Below are positions 1 to 6,309 of a DNA stretch of 8,923 nt, one piece after another (within the stretch, counting starts at the first letter, position 1; each line of letters opens with the position of its first letter). The translations under genes were made by a program, and so were the position numbers. Under the pieces are notes generated by a model that saw nothing but the letters and a program-made list of their open reading frames with translations, made no database searches and had not been told where the DNA came from. Source of the DNA: a candidate division Zixibacteria bacterium 4484_93 (GTDB taxonomy: Bacteria; UBP14; UBA6098; 4484-93); the NCBI GenBank assembly GCA_002085385.1, contig NATO01000045.1, positions 1-8,923 on the forward strand, written 5' to 3'.

Positions 1-233
1 AGGATATTGGTCATCGGGAGGTTATACATAATGTTGCACAGAATCGGCAGAACCAGAGCAGCCAGCAACCCATAGAACCTACCCAGAAGTATCGTCAGGT
101 AGAATACAACAAAATGAATTGGTAGAAGTATCTTGTCGAAGGGTGGAATGAAGATATACAGAAAGAATGGATAGGAGACAAGAAGCGGAATGAACACATT
201 CTTGAAATCGACGAGTTTTTCCTTTTTTCTCAT
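1..233 (-). CDS. ECF transporter S component (substrate-binding membrane subunit), N-terminal part
   Basis: Translating the minus strand from ATG at 233 gives 77 residues before the window edge. A lysine-rich start (MRKKEKLVDFKN) is followed by a hydrophobic helix at about residues 12-30. Then comes a segment with LLPIHF (36-41), LLGRFYGLLAALVLPIL (49-65) and NLPM (71-74). This closely follows the pattern of ECF S components, where a PxH motif, a GPxxGLxxGL-type stretch and a short xMP turn occur in that order. These proteins bind a vitamin or metal in the inner membrane and pair with EcfT and EcfA ATPases. The substrate cannot be told from this part. The start lies 1 nt after the stop of the lipoprotein gene, so translation is probably coupled. 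A weak GGGA lies upstream. An ecfT gene is present at 7684-8451. A different small-molecule transporter or plain membrane family is the alternative. Confidence 0.72.
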   Translation of the reverse strand, partial: MRKKEKLVDFKNVFIPLLVSYPFFLYIFIPPFDKILLPIHFVVFYLTILLGRFYGLLAALVLPILCNIMYNLPMTNI

Positions 234-234
234 T

Positions 235-1410
235 CTAAAATTTCCCATAGTTGATGACCGGTTGATACGAATACCTGAATGTTATGTATCGCTCAGGGAA
301 GAGCCCGTAGGTTCCCGTGACAGCGAGCTTGACAAAATGGTTATCAGGCGTCTTCACACAGTAGGTTCTCCCAGCTAAGACAACCTCCATCTCTTCGGTG
401 TTCCAGCCGTAATCGTCCGTTTCGGTGTAATCTGAGAATGCACCGTCGCCCAGCACCTTGATGCGGGAGATAACAGAATTCCAGACAGGAGACGGGTCGG
501 AGACGAGATGCGGGCTTTTCAGACAGAGGAGTCCGGCGGAGTCGTTCTCGGCAACTGTTCCAAGATATATATCGACGAAATTTGCGTTCTCCGATGTCAT
601 TAAAAGAGGCATCCCGTCCGAGAAATCGAAGCCCGATTCACCGCCTGAGAAATACTCATAGATTGTTCCATCTCCCAGTCGGACAACTGCCGCATCGACC
701 TCCTCCGATAGCTCGCTTTCCCTGTACTCCCCGTTTTTGTTCCGAACCGAGGAAACGGCGAAATAGTATATTACCCCCTCGGAAAGCTCTGCTACGGTGG
801 CAGCTGTATCCGAGGTAGGAACCGCGTTATACCTCAATATGGCAAGTGAGTCCTCATCGATTAGTTCAAATGAGCGTGTGGAAAGATAGAGGAAATAACC
901 GGCGAAGTCGGCAAGTGTGTCCTTCGGACAATGCTGCCAGGAGACCGTTATCGCCTCTTCACCTGCCTCGAAGCCGATACCTTCCGGGGCAGGTAGTAGT
1001 ATCCTTGCTGTGAATGAACTCTCCTCTGTTGGGTCGGAGAGGAGATAGCCTCCGCCCTCGTTGGTGGCTGCCCTTATATGCACAAAATAGGTCGAATCCT
1101 CGATAAGGTTCTCTATCCGGTAAGATGTGCTGTCGATGGGTGTGTCGTTTCCAAGATATGGCAGGAGCTCCGAGAAGCTGGAGAGCCCAGTAATGGAATG
1201 GTTTGCTATGAAAATAAAATAGCCTGCAAAGTTTTCTTCACCTTCGCTCCCTGACGGTTCCCAAGAGAGTGTGACGCAGAGGTCTCCTTCGCTTGCTATC
1301 AGGTTCTGCGGTGCGGATGGCTCCGTCGGTTCCTCAGGGGGAGTCGTCTCCTTTGAGCAAGCAAGAAAGATAAATATCAGTCCAAGGATAGGGACCAATA
1401 GCTTCTTCAT
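235..1410 (-). CDS. Lipoprotein with two fibronectin type III domains and an HmuY-like C-terminus
   Basis: The protein has 391 residues. It opens with a lipoprotein signal peptide (MKKLLVPILGLIFIFLAC; lipobox FLAC, acylated Cys18) and a Pro/Glu-rich linker (22-34). Two FnIII-like repeats follow: about 33-136 (APQNLIAS, VTLSW, FAGYFIFIA, YFVHIRAATNEGG) and about 140-242 (APEGIGF, ITVSW, FAGYFLYLS, YYFAVSSVRNKNG). Their matching landmarks suggest a duplication. The C-terminal 150 residues are a third domain. Its end (about 347-383: GRTYCVKTPDNHFVKL, then ITFRYSYQ) resembles the end of HmuY-type proteins, which are secreted haem-binding lipoproteins; that resemblance is by eye only. The protein is likely anchored in a membrane facing the periplasm or cell surface. 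The start has a consensus AAGGAGG Shine-Dalgarno and its own candidate promoter. The S-component gene starts 1 nt downstream, hinting at a shared role in uptake. The lipoprotein and FnIII calls are firm; ligand and function are unknown. Confidence 0.82.
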   Translation of the reverse strand: MKKLLVPILGLIFIFLACSKETTPPEEPTEPSAPQNLIASEGDLCVTLSWEPSGSEGEENFAGYFIFIANHSITGLSSFSELLPYLGNDTPIDSTSYRIENLIEDSTYFVHIRAATNEGGGYLLSDPTEESSFTARILLPAPEGIGFEAGEEAITVSWQHCPKDTLADFAGYFLYLSTRSFELIDEDSLAILRYNAVPTSDTAATVAELSEGVIYYFAVSSVRNKNGEYRESELSEEVDAAVVRLGDGTIYEYFSGGESGFDFSDGMPLLMTSENANFVDIYLGTVAENDSAGLLCLKSPHLVSDPSPVWNSVISRIKVLGDGAFSDYTETDDYGWNTEEMEVVLAGRTYCVKTPDNHFVKLAVTGTYGLFPERYITFRYSYQPVINYGKF

Positions 1411-1439
1411 ATATCCTCCTTATTATTTCATCATTCACA

Positions 1440-1467
1440 ATTAAAGCAATTTTTCCAGTTTTATCAA
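1440..1467 (-). promoter_or_regulatory. Candidate sigma70-type promoter for the lipoprotein/S-component pair
   Basis: On the minus strand TTGATA (1467-1462) is followed after 16 nt by TTTAAT (1445-1440). Each box is one mismatch from consensus. Transcription would start near 1433, about 22 nt before the ATG at 1410, with AAGGAGG in the leader. The 69-nt gap between truA and the lipoprotein is the largest inside the minus-strand run and is AT-rich, which fits a promoter. The call is from pattern alone. Confidence 0.45.
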
Positions 1468-1479
1468 GTGAAATCTTAA

Positions 1480-2301
1480 CTATATACCGGCAAGCATCTC
1501 GTCGAGTCTCCGGTCGACTGTGGGGTTCTGTTTGAGCCAGTTGACTATGGATGCGAGTTTCTCCCTCGAGTAGAACACCTTTTTCAGGAGAAGCCCCTCC
1601 GGTGGCAATGTTCTGAAATGGTATGACCTCTTTCCTGTTGTGAGCATCTCCGAGATGTTCTCCGGTGAGATGTGCCCCTGCAGGCAGGCGAGAGTGGCGC
1701 CTGCTATCCCCCTTACCATATATTGCAGGAAACTTTCCCCGACAACGACGAGGCGAAGCAGCTCTCCCTGCGGGATTATGTCGAAATGGAATATCAGGCG
1801 GGTGCTATCCTTTTCGGTGGAGGAACTCTTTGAAAATGCGCTGAAGTTATGTTCACCGATGAAGGCACGCTTTATCCTGGGAATGAGTGAGAGGTTTAGT
1901 TTATTGGTCAGTCTGACGGGTTGCACCGCCGGGTCAAGCGGCATCCTGTGGCTTGCGAGGGTGTAAATATACAGCTTCCCGTATGCAGAGAACCTCGCAG
2001 AGAAACTGTCCGGGACGACGACAGCATCTACTATATGAATATCCTTTGGCAGGAACGATTCGAGCACAGAGGAGAGCCTTTTGGGTGTGAAGTCACCTCT
2101 CGGTATCGAGAAGCTTGCCACCTGCCCCTCGGCAGACACACCTGCATCGGTCCTCGAGGCACCTACGACCTTTATTTGCAGGTTGAATAGCCTCTCCAGC
2201 GATGACTCCAGCTCGCCTTGAACGGTCCTCAGTTTTGGTTGCTTCTGCCAGCCGTGAAACCCTCTCCCGAGATAGACGAGTTTGATGGCAAACTTTGGCA
2301 T
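1480..2301 (-). CDS. truA: tRNA pseudouridine(38-40) synthase TruA
   Basis: At 273 residues this is a full-length TruA, a cytoplasmic enzyme that converts uridines 38-40 in the tRNA anticodon arm to pseudouridine. The N-terminus KLVYLGRGFHGWQKQPKLRT and VQGELE (28-33) are typical of the family. The catalytic aspartate is D52 in GASRTDAGVSAEGQ (48-60). ARFSAYGKLYIYTL (102-115) matches the conserved RNA-binding strand. GEHNFSAFSK (149-158), YMVRGIAGA (194-202) and LPPEGLLLKKVFY (232-244) are further family signatures. A Ser replaces the usual His before ARFSA. ATG at 2301 is the natural start because the homologous N-terminus begins there. The likely ribosome site is GAGGAG, 11 nt upstream, which lies inside a 20-nt repeat found again at 8458-8477. 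It lies 35 nt after the deacetylase gene and is probably co-transcribed with it. Confidence 0.95.
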   Translation of the reverse strand: MPKFAIKLVYLGRGFHGWQKQPKLRTVQGELESSLERLFNLQIKVVGASRTDAGVSAEGQVASFSIPRGDFTPKRLSSVLESFLPKDIHIVDAVVVPDSFSARFSAYGKLYIYTLASHRMPLDPAVQPVRLTNKLNLSLIPRIKRAFIGEHNFSAFSKSSSTEKDSTRLIFHFDIIPQGELLRLVVVGESFLQYMVRGIAGATLACLQGHISPENISEMLTTGKRSYHFRTLPPEGLLLKKVFYSREKLASIVNWLKQNPTVDRRLDEMLAGI

Positions 2302-2307
2302 GCTGAT

Positions 2308-2327
2308 TTATGCTCCTCGCAATGACA
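2308..2327 (-). repeat. 20-nt repeat, copy 1, carrying the truA Shine-Dalgarno
   Basis: The minus strand reads TGTCATTGCGAGGAGCATAA in the 35-nt gap between the deacetylase and truA. The same 20 bases occur on the plus strand at 8458-8477. The internal GAGGAG lies 11 nt before the truA ATG and is the only good ribosome site there. From memory, the core CATTGCGAGGAGC resembles one arm of an intergenic palindromic repeat seen in many bacterial genomes. The second arm of that element is not visible here. Confidence 0.7.
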
Positions 2328-2336
2328 TTTCGTTTT

Positions 2337-3116
2337 TCAATACCGCAGGCGTTTCTTGTATATCTTCGTTAGCTCGGAGCCGAGATTCATTATACGGAGT
2401 CGGGCAAGCTCTAGGGTATCTCTCTCGAGTTTTTTCCTGATGTTTCTATCCGTATCGAAGGAATAGACACACATCGAGCGAAGTGCGAGAGCTGAAAAAG
2501 GGAGCATCCCCCTTGTAATGGAAAAACCGACCTTATACCCTGTTTCGGTTGCAATATCGATAACACGCTCATCCCAGTCGCCGAACGGATAGGAAACCGC
2601 CTCGACAGGCTTTCCTGTTATGTCCTCCAAGAGTTTTTTGGAGTAGCTGAGTTCATTGCGTATCTCACAAGCAGAAAGCGAAGAAAGAACCCTATGACTT
2701 CTCGTGTGTGAGCCTATGACAATGCCAGAATTCGATAGCGAAGAGATAGATGCCCGTCCGAGGTGAGGAAACCCCCTCAGGCTCGGCAGGTCCCAAGAAT
2801 TCTCTTTGCCGATAAAATCCGTTATGACAAAGAGAAAAGCCCGATACCCGAACTCATCGAGAACTGGATAGGCATAATGTTCAAAATCCTCGTAGGCGTC
2901 ATCGAATAAGAGAGCCACTTTCCCCTTTGCAAACGGGTTCTCAACGAGTTCATCCACAGAAGAGACAGAAAAAGGGCATTTTTTATTCACAATCTCAAGC
3001 GTTCTCTTGAAGCGGTGGGGTGATAGCCTTGTGAAACCGAACCGCTCAACTCTCGGGTCTATCTTGTGGTATGTCAGTATAGGGAGAAGCCTATCTCCCT
3101 GTGTGCCCGAGCCCAC
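2337..3116 (-). CDS. NodB-type polysaccharide deacetylase family protein
   Basis: This is a 259-residue carbohydrate esterase family 4 (NodB-fold) protein. LLPILTYHKID (10-20) is the usual start of such domains. Motif 1 is LFDDAYED (70-77), with D72 as likely catalytic base and D73 as metal ligand. Motif 2 is SHTRSH (136-141), giving metal ligands H137 and H141. Motif 3 is VSYPFGDWD (174-182). The second residue after the aspartate pair is Tyr with Ala before it, where TFDDGY is commoner. Such enzymes remove acetyl groups from peptidoglycan, chitin-like or capsular sugars. No signal peptide or membrane helix is visible, so secretion is not supported and the substrate is open. The GTG start at 3116 lies inside the end of dut (26-nt overlap) and follows a G-run (3120-3125) that can serve as ribosome site. 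A start closer to LLPIL has no clear ATG. Confidence 0.88.
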   Translation of the reverse strand: MGSGTQGDRLLPILTYHKIDPRVERFGFTRLSPHRFKRTLEIVNKKCPFSVSSVDELVENPFAKGKVALLFDDAYEDFEHYAYPVLDEFGYRAFLFVITDFIGKENSWDLPSLRGFPHLGRASISSLSNSGIVIGSHTRSHRVLSSLSACEIRNELSYSKKLLEDITGKPVEAVSYPFGDWDERVIDIATETGYKVGFSITRGMLPFSALALRSMCVYSFDTDRNIRKKLERDTLELARLRIMNLGSELTKIYKKRLRY

Positions 3117-3531
3117 CTTCCCCCCTTTGGCTGTCGGATAAGCTCTCTGTCACCTCGAATGTCACATCCTCACACCCGGAGAAGACCATCTGTGCAATCC
3201 TCTCCCCCTGACGGACAACAAACTTCTCTTTCCCGATGTTGAAAAGTATAACGAGAACCTCCCCTCGGTAGTCAGAATCGATTGTTCCGGGCGAGTTTAA
3301 TATCCCTATTCCATATCTTGCAGCAAGCCCGCTTCTCGGTCGAATCTGAGCCTCGAAACCCTGTGGTATCTCGAGAGCAAATCCTGTCGGGACAACTGCA
3401 TACCCACCTGTCGGAACAACAACCGGTTTAATGCTCCCGGATGTAATATCGTATCCCGACGAGCCACCTGTTACCCTCACAGGAATGGATGCTCCAGGAC
3501 GGAGAAGCTTTATCCTGACATTTATCCCCAT
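3091..3531 (-). CDS. dut: Deoxyuridine 5'-triphosphate nucleotidohydrolase (dUTPase)
   Basis: This is a trimeric-type dUTPase, which splits dUTP to dUMP and pyrophosphate; it keeps uracil out of DNA and feeds thymidylate synthesis. From ATG at 3531 the protein is 146 residues, the usual length. All five motifs are present in order: SSGYD (24-28), RPRSGLA (64-70), NSPGTIDSDYRGEV (79-92), GERIAQMVF (109-117) and RGEGGLGHTG (136-145). Motif 5 has Leu where most family members have Phe (GGFG), the residue that stacks on uracil. The frame stays open upstream to 3588, but that extension lies inside the end of the M16 gene. The ATG at 3531 follows the M16 stop by 2 nt and is preceded by GGAGGAGA (3542-3549), so the shorter form is preferred. 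Its end overlaps the deacetylase gene by 26 nt. Confidence 0.95.
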   Translation of the reverse strand: MGINVRIKLLRPGASIPVRVTGGSSGYDITSGSIKPVVVPTGGYAVVPTGFALEIPQGFEAQIRPRSGLAARYGIGILNSPGTIDSDYRGEVLVILFNIGKEKFVVRQGERIAQMVFSGCEDVTFEVTESLSDSQRGEGGLGHTGR

Positions 3532-3533
3532 AA

Positions 3534-4796
3534 TCAGGCTATCTCCTCCAGTTTGAAACCGTTTATGGGGGCAGGTTTTGCCCCCCATACGAGCATCATA
3601 AGATGTTCAGGGGACAAGAATTCACGGGCAGTGCCGAGGATATCCTCTGCCGTAGTCGAGCCGAGCATTTCGAGTGTCTCCGACAGAGGAACCCTCCTTC
3701 CGAGCATCAACTCATTCTCGATGAGTCTTGCCATCCGAAAAGATGGGTTTTCCATCTCTAACATAAGCCTTCCCTCTATTTTCTGCCTGGCTATCCCGAC
3801 AACATCGGCAGAAAATGGTTTTCTCGATACAGCCTCAAGCTCGGTGAGTATAAGTGATATTGCTCTGTCGGTATTTTCTGGACTGACTGCGGCATAGGCG
3901 AGGAAAAAACCTGTGTCGGTGAAGAACTCAGCATAAGAATAGACCGAGTATGCAAGCCCCTCCTCCTCGCGGATTTTCTGGAACAGGATGCTCGTGCTGC
4001 CGCCACCGAATATCTCATTGAAGAGAGCCACTGCATAGCGTCTCTTATCGTTGTAGGCAAAAAGCGGAGCACCGAGGAATATATGCACCTGCTGGTTTTT
4101 CTGCGGCTTGTAGAAGACGGTTCCGATGTTGAGAAAATCAGGTTTTTCCCTTCTCGTCCTTTTCCCTGTTGAAGGGAGGCACAAATTCCTCTGGATGAAG
4201 CTTAAGACAAAGTTATGCTCAACATCCCCAACAGCAGCAACAATAAGATTATCCGCTGTGTAGTGTGAGTCAACAAACTTAATCAAGTTCTCCCTTGTTA
4301 TCGCCTCAACATTCTCCCTTTTGCCAAGTATCTCATCTCCGAGAGGGTTCTTCTCATACAGCTTCTCGAGGAAGAGCATTGCCCCCACCTGCGACGGGAC
4401 CTCAAACAGTTCATCCACCTCTTCAAGTATAACCTTTCTCTCCAGTTCCATCTGTGATGGCTCAAAAATAGAGTTGGTGAACATATCCGTCAGGATATCT
4501 AAGGCTGTGGCAATATATTTTCCGAGTATCACTCCTGAATAAGAGACGCTCTCCCTCGTCGTGTAAGCCTCGAGGCTACCACCGAGGTTCTCCACCTCAG
4601 CGGAGAGCTCACGAGAGCTTCTCGTCTTTGTCCCCTTGAAGAGCATATGCTCGATGAAGTGTGATGCTCCACGCATACCCGGTGGGTCATCACGAGAGCC
4701 AGAGCCAACGAGGAAGCCAAGGTAAGCTCCCTTAAATCCAGCGATAGGCTCGGTTATGAGCCTCACTCCGCTGGGCAGTACACTCTTTTTGAACAT
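3534..4796 (-). CDS. M16 family zinc metallopeptidase (processing-peptidase type)
   Basis: The 420-residue protein matches single-unit M16B peptidases, related to the beta subunit of mitochondrial processing peptidase. The inverted zinc motif HFIEH (46-50) supplies H46, H50 and the catalytic E49. ERKVILEEVDE (119-129) holds the third zinc ligand, E126 or E125, about 76 residues on. The second half-domain has FGGGSTSILFQKIREEEG and LAYSVYS (281-287), the conserved Arg/Tyr region that closes the cleft over the peptide. So this is an active-site-bearing member, not a silent partner. There is no signal peptide, so it is likely cytoplasmic. It acts on peptides or unfolded segments of unknown identity. 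M16 genes of this type often lie next to dut, as here (2-nt gap). Its leader has a GGGGG ribosome site that can pair with an upstream C-run. Confidence 0.93.
   Translation of the reverse strand: MFKKSVLPSGVRLITEPIAGFKGAYLGFLVGSGSRDDPPGMRGASHFIEHMLFKGTKTRSSRELSAEVENLGGSLEAYTTRESVSYSGVILGKYIATALDILTDMFTNSIFEPSQMELERKVILEEVDELFEVPSQVGAMLFLEKLYEKNPLGDEILGKRENVEAITRENLIKFVDSHYTADNLIVAAVGDVEHNFVLSFIQRNLCLPSTGKRTRREKPDFLNIGTVFYKPQKNQQVHIFLGAPLFAYNDKRRYAVALFNEIFGGGSTSILFQKIREEEGLAYSVYSYAEFFTDTGFFLAYAAVSPENTDRAISLILTELEAVSRKPFSADVVGIARQKIEGRLMLEMENPSFRMARLIENELMLGRRVPLSETLEMLGSTTAEDILGTAREFLSPEHLMMLVWGAKPAPINGFKLEEIA
3542..3549 (-). promoter_or_regulatory. Ribosome binding site that fixes the dut start
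   Basis: GGAGGAGA on the minus strand lies 10 nt before the ATG at 3531 and inside the last codons of the M16 gene. It supports the short dut start over the open frame reaching back to 3588, which has no comparable site. Ribosomes ending on the M16 gene would stop beside it, so dut translation is probably coupled. Confidence 0.65.
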
Positions 4797-4798
4797 TT

Positions 4799-4850
4799 GC
4801 TTGCCCCCAGCAAGTTGAAGAAGATAATATCGGGGGCGAAAAATGCAAGC
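4799..4850 (-). promoter_or_regulatory. M16 gene leader with competing stems around the ribosome site
   Basis: Just before the M16 ATG the minus strand has a GGGGG run (4804-4808), 7 nt from the start codon. GCCCCC at 4832-4837 (read on the minus strand) is fully complementary to GGGGGC at 4803-4808. GCTTGC (4845-4850) is complementary to GCAAGC (4799-4804). A local hairpin CTTGC/GCAAG (4800-4814) encloses the G-run in its loop. These pairings exclude one another, so the site could be masked or exposed. Function is not shown. Confidence 0.35.
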
Positions 4851-4857
4851 GGAAAGA

Positions 4858-5706
4858 TTAACCCGAATAGAGGTAGCCGAGCAGGGTTGAGATGGTCTTT
4901 TTAAGCTTGCCCCGAGGGACTATAACATCGACGAACCCATGCTCGAGGAAGAACTCCGATGACTGGAACCCCTTCGGCAGTTCCTCTCCTATCGTCTGCT
5001 GGATAACCCTCGGTCCAGCAAACCCCAGGAGTGCTTTCGGCTCGGCAACGATCACATCACCCAGCGATGCATAAGATGCCATAACACCGGCGGTCGTCGG
5101 GTTGGTGAGAACAGATATATACGGAAGCCCTGCCTCTTTCAGCCTGGTGAGAGTCCCGGCGGTCTTTACCATCTGCATAAGGGAGAGTATCCCCTCCTGC
5201 ATTCTTGCACCGCCGGAGGCGGAGACAATGACAAGCGGAATCTTTTTCTCTATCGCTCGTTCTATCGAGCGGGTTATCTTCTCACCAACGACAGAACCCA
5301 TACTTCCACCGATAAAGCGAAAGTCCATAACGGCGAGGGAGATGGGAACCTTGTCTATTTCTCCTATCCCACAAATAACAGCTTCAGTGAGTCCCGATTT
5401 TGCCTGAGCATTCTTCAGACGAACAGTGTATGGCTTGGAATCGCGGAAACCGAGCGGGTCCTCTGGGAAAATCTCTGTGTCAAGCTCCTGAAAACTCCCC
5501 TCATCACAAAGAATAGATATGTAATCCCAGCTCGTTATCCTTAAATGATACCCGCATTTCGAGCAGACAAACAGGTTCTTCTCAAGCTCCTTGCGGTAGA
5601 CAATCTCCCCGCATCCATTGCACTTAAGCCACAATCCATCAGGGATATCCTTTTTCTTTGCACCCTTGTTGAAACCACCTATACGAATGTTATCATACCA
5701 AGGCAT
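4858..5706 (-). CDS. accD: Acetyl-CoA carboxylase carboxyltransferase subunit beta
   Basis: AccD pairs with AccA to move the carboxyl group from biotin on AccB to acetyl-CoA, making malonyl-CoA for fatty acid synthesis. From ATG at 5706 the protein is 282 residues, the normal size. It starts MPWYDNI, close to the usual AccD start. The zinc ribbon has Cys29, Cys32, Cys48 and Cys51. The carboxyltransferase core shows FIGGSMGSVVGEK (131-143), SASGGARMQEG (162-172), TNPTTAGVMASYASLGD (201-217) and GFAGPRVIQQTIGE (228-241). An in-frame TTG start 15 nt upstream (5721) is possible, but the ATG follows a strong G-run ribosome site (5710-5715) and fits the family. accA is not in the window; the neighbours are xre and the M16 gene. 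A candidate promoter lies in the 57-nt gap after xre. Confidence 0.96.
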   Translation of the reverse strand: MPWYDNIRIGGFNKGAKKKDIPDGLWLKCNGCGEIVYRKELEKNLFVCSKCGYHLRITSWDYISILCDEGSFQELDTEIFPEDPLGFRDSKPYTVRLKNAQAKSGLTEAVICGIGEIDKVPISLAVMDFRFIGGSMGSVVGEKITRSIERAIEKKIPLVIVSASGGARMQEGILSLMQMVKTAGTLTRLKEAGLPYISVLTNPTTAGVMASYASLGDVIVAEPKALLGFAGPRVIQQTIGEELPKGFQSSEFFLEHGFVDVIVPRGKLKKTISTLLGYLYSG

Positions 5707-5709
5707 AAT

Positions 5710-5715
5710 CCCCCC
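5710..5715 (-). promoter_or_regulatory. G-run ribosome site that fixes the accD start
   Basis: GGGGGG on the minus strand lies 3 nt before the ATG at 5706. It lies inside the coding part of the longer TTG-start form and so favours the shorter protein. Pure G-runs at this place recur before other genes here (xre, the deacetylase, the M16 gene, lpd). Confidence 0.5.
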
Positions 5716-5728
5716 TATCAATGGAACA

Positions 5729-5756
5729 AATCTAATAAGATTTCAGGCAAAGTCAA
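5729..5756 (-). promoter_or_regulatory. Candidate accD promoter with a small palindrome over its -10
   Basis: TTGACT (5756-5751, minus strand) and TAGATT (5734-5729) are separated by 16 nt; they match consensus at 5 and 4 of 6 bases. Transcription would start near 5722, giving a leader of about 16 nt. A perfect 6-bp inverted repeat with a 4-nt loop (AAATCT/AGATTT, 5728-5743) overlaps the -10 box and could be an operator. No U-run follows it, so it is not a convincing terminator for xre. Confidence 0.45.
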
Positions 5757-5763
5757 GAGAAAA

Positions 5764-6177
5764 TCAGACTATGCTCTTCATTATCTTAAGGACAACCTTG
5801 AGGTTAAACGCGGATATCTTTCTCAGCAGGTCGAAGAACTGGTACTGCTCGAGGAGCTTGAGTTTTTCGGCAGATATTTCTGTATAAAAATTCCTAGTAA
5901 ATGAGAAGCTTTTGTCCCTCTCGAGTTGTTCGATAACCTGCTTGGCAACGGCGCTCGAGCGGGCATCATCCCCTGGTTCCTTGCCTGTTATAAGATAGTC
6001 AGTCGTGGTGCCGAAAAAATTCGCCATCCTCAGTACAACATCGATGCTTGGACGGTTTTTATCACGTTCTACGAAGGAAATAAGCCCCGGTGAGACATTT
6101 ACAGCTTTTGCCAGCGCACGCTGACTGATGCCTTTCTTTCCGCGGAGCCGCCTGATACGCTCTCCAAAAGTTTCCAT
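5764..6177 (-). CDS. Xre-family (Cro/CI-type) helix-turn-helix regulator
   Basis: The 137-residue protein starts with METFGERIRRLRGKKGISQR and carries a complete HTH_3 domain at about 6-62. ISQRALAKAVNVSPGLISFV (17-36) forms the two DNA-contact helices, and ERDKNRPSIDVVLRMANFF follows as in the family. The C-terminal half (about 70-137) is charged then helical (KLKLLEQYQFFDLLRKI). It matches no ligand domain I know; it may serve for dimer formation. The gene is transcribed away from the lpd gene. Their shared 132-nt spacer holds a perfect inverted repeat with -35-like boxes in each arm, so the protein may control itself, lpd-ecfT and perhaps accD downstream. ATG at 6177 follows AAGGGGGG at good spacing. 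The DNA-binding role is firm; the targets are inferred. Confidence 0.9.
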   Translation of the reverse strand: METFGERIRRLRGKKGISQRALAKAVNVSPGLISFVERDKNRPSIDVVLRMANFFGTTTDYLITGKEPGDDARSSAVAKQVIEQLERDKSFSFTRNFYTEISAEKLKLLEQYQFFDLLRKISAFNLKVVLKIMKSIV

Positions 6178-6198
6178 TTTGCCCCCCTTATATAATTT

Positions 6199-6226
6199 AA
6201 TATATAGAATTTTTATCGAAAATCAA
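6199..6226 (-). promoter_or_regulatory. Candidate xre promoter
   Basis: Minus strand TTGATT (6226-6221), a 16-nt spacer, then TATATT (6204-6199). The start point would be near 6192, about 15 nt before the ATG at 6177. The -35 box lies inside the left arm of the inverted repeat, so a protein bound there would block it. Confidence 0.5.
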
Positions 6227-6255
6227 CTTTTGACCATACTTTCTATGTTGATTTT
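6219..6255. promoter_or_regulatory. Inverted-repeat operator candidate between xre and lpd
   Basis: AAAATCAAC (6219-6227) and GTTGATTTT (6247-6255) are perfect 9-bp inverted arms with a 19-nt spacer. Each arm holds a TTGATT facing outward, one toward xre and one toward lpd. The arm centres are 28 bp apart, which would suit two dimers or one tetramer on DNA. The Xre protein encoded next door is the natural candidate ligand; this is inference. Confidence 0.55.
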
Positions 6256-6275
6256 GCACATCAGTGAACTATATT
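6248..6275 (+). promoter_or_regulatory. Candidate lpd-ecfT promoter
   Basis: TTGATT (6248-6253), a 16-nt spacer, then TATATT (6270-6275) form a mirror copy of the xre promoter with identical boxes. The start would be near 6282, leaving a leader of about 28 nt with GAGGGGG before the GTG at 6310. The perfect -35-like TTGACC at 6230-6235 has no acceptable -10 box and was set aside. Confidence 0.5.
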
Positions 6276-6309
6276 TATCTGAGAATTGAACTGAAAAGAG
6301 GGGGACAAA

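Noticed and set aside
1411..1479. Possible terminator between truA and the lipoprotein gene
   Set aside because: I found no GC-rich stem followed by a U-run on the minus strand; the region reads better as a promoter.
3532..3588. N-terminal extension of dut
   Set aside because: The extra 19 residues overlap the M16 gene and match no dUTPase; the ATG at 3531 has a strong ribosome site and gives the normal length.
5707..5721. TTG start giving accD five more residues
   Set aside because: The extension uses up the G-run ribosome site of the ATG at 5706, and the known AccD start is the MPW-type sequence.
5545..5904. Plus-strand open frame of 119 codons across the accD-xre junction
   Set aside because: It is antisense to two well-supported genes, has no ribosome site, and its translation resembles no protein; it is a shadow of their codon bias.
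6191..6196. Plus-strand TATAAT
   Set aside because: It lacks a -35 partner at the right distance and lies in an AT-rich leader of xre on the other strand.
6230..6235. TTGACC as -35 box of the lpd promoter
   Set aside because: No -10-like sequence lies 15-19 nt downstream; TTGATT with TATATT is better placed.
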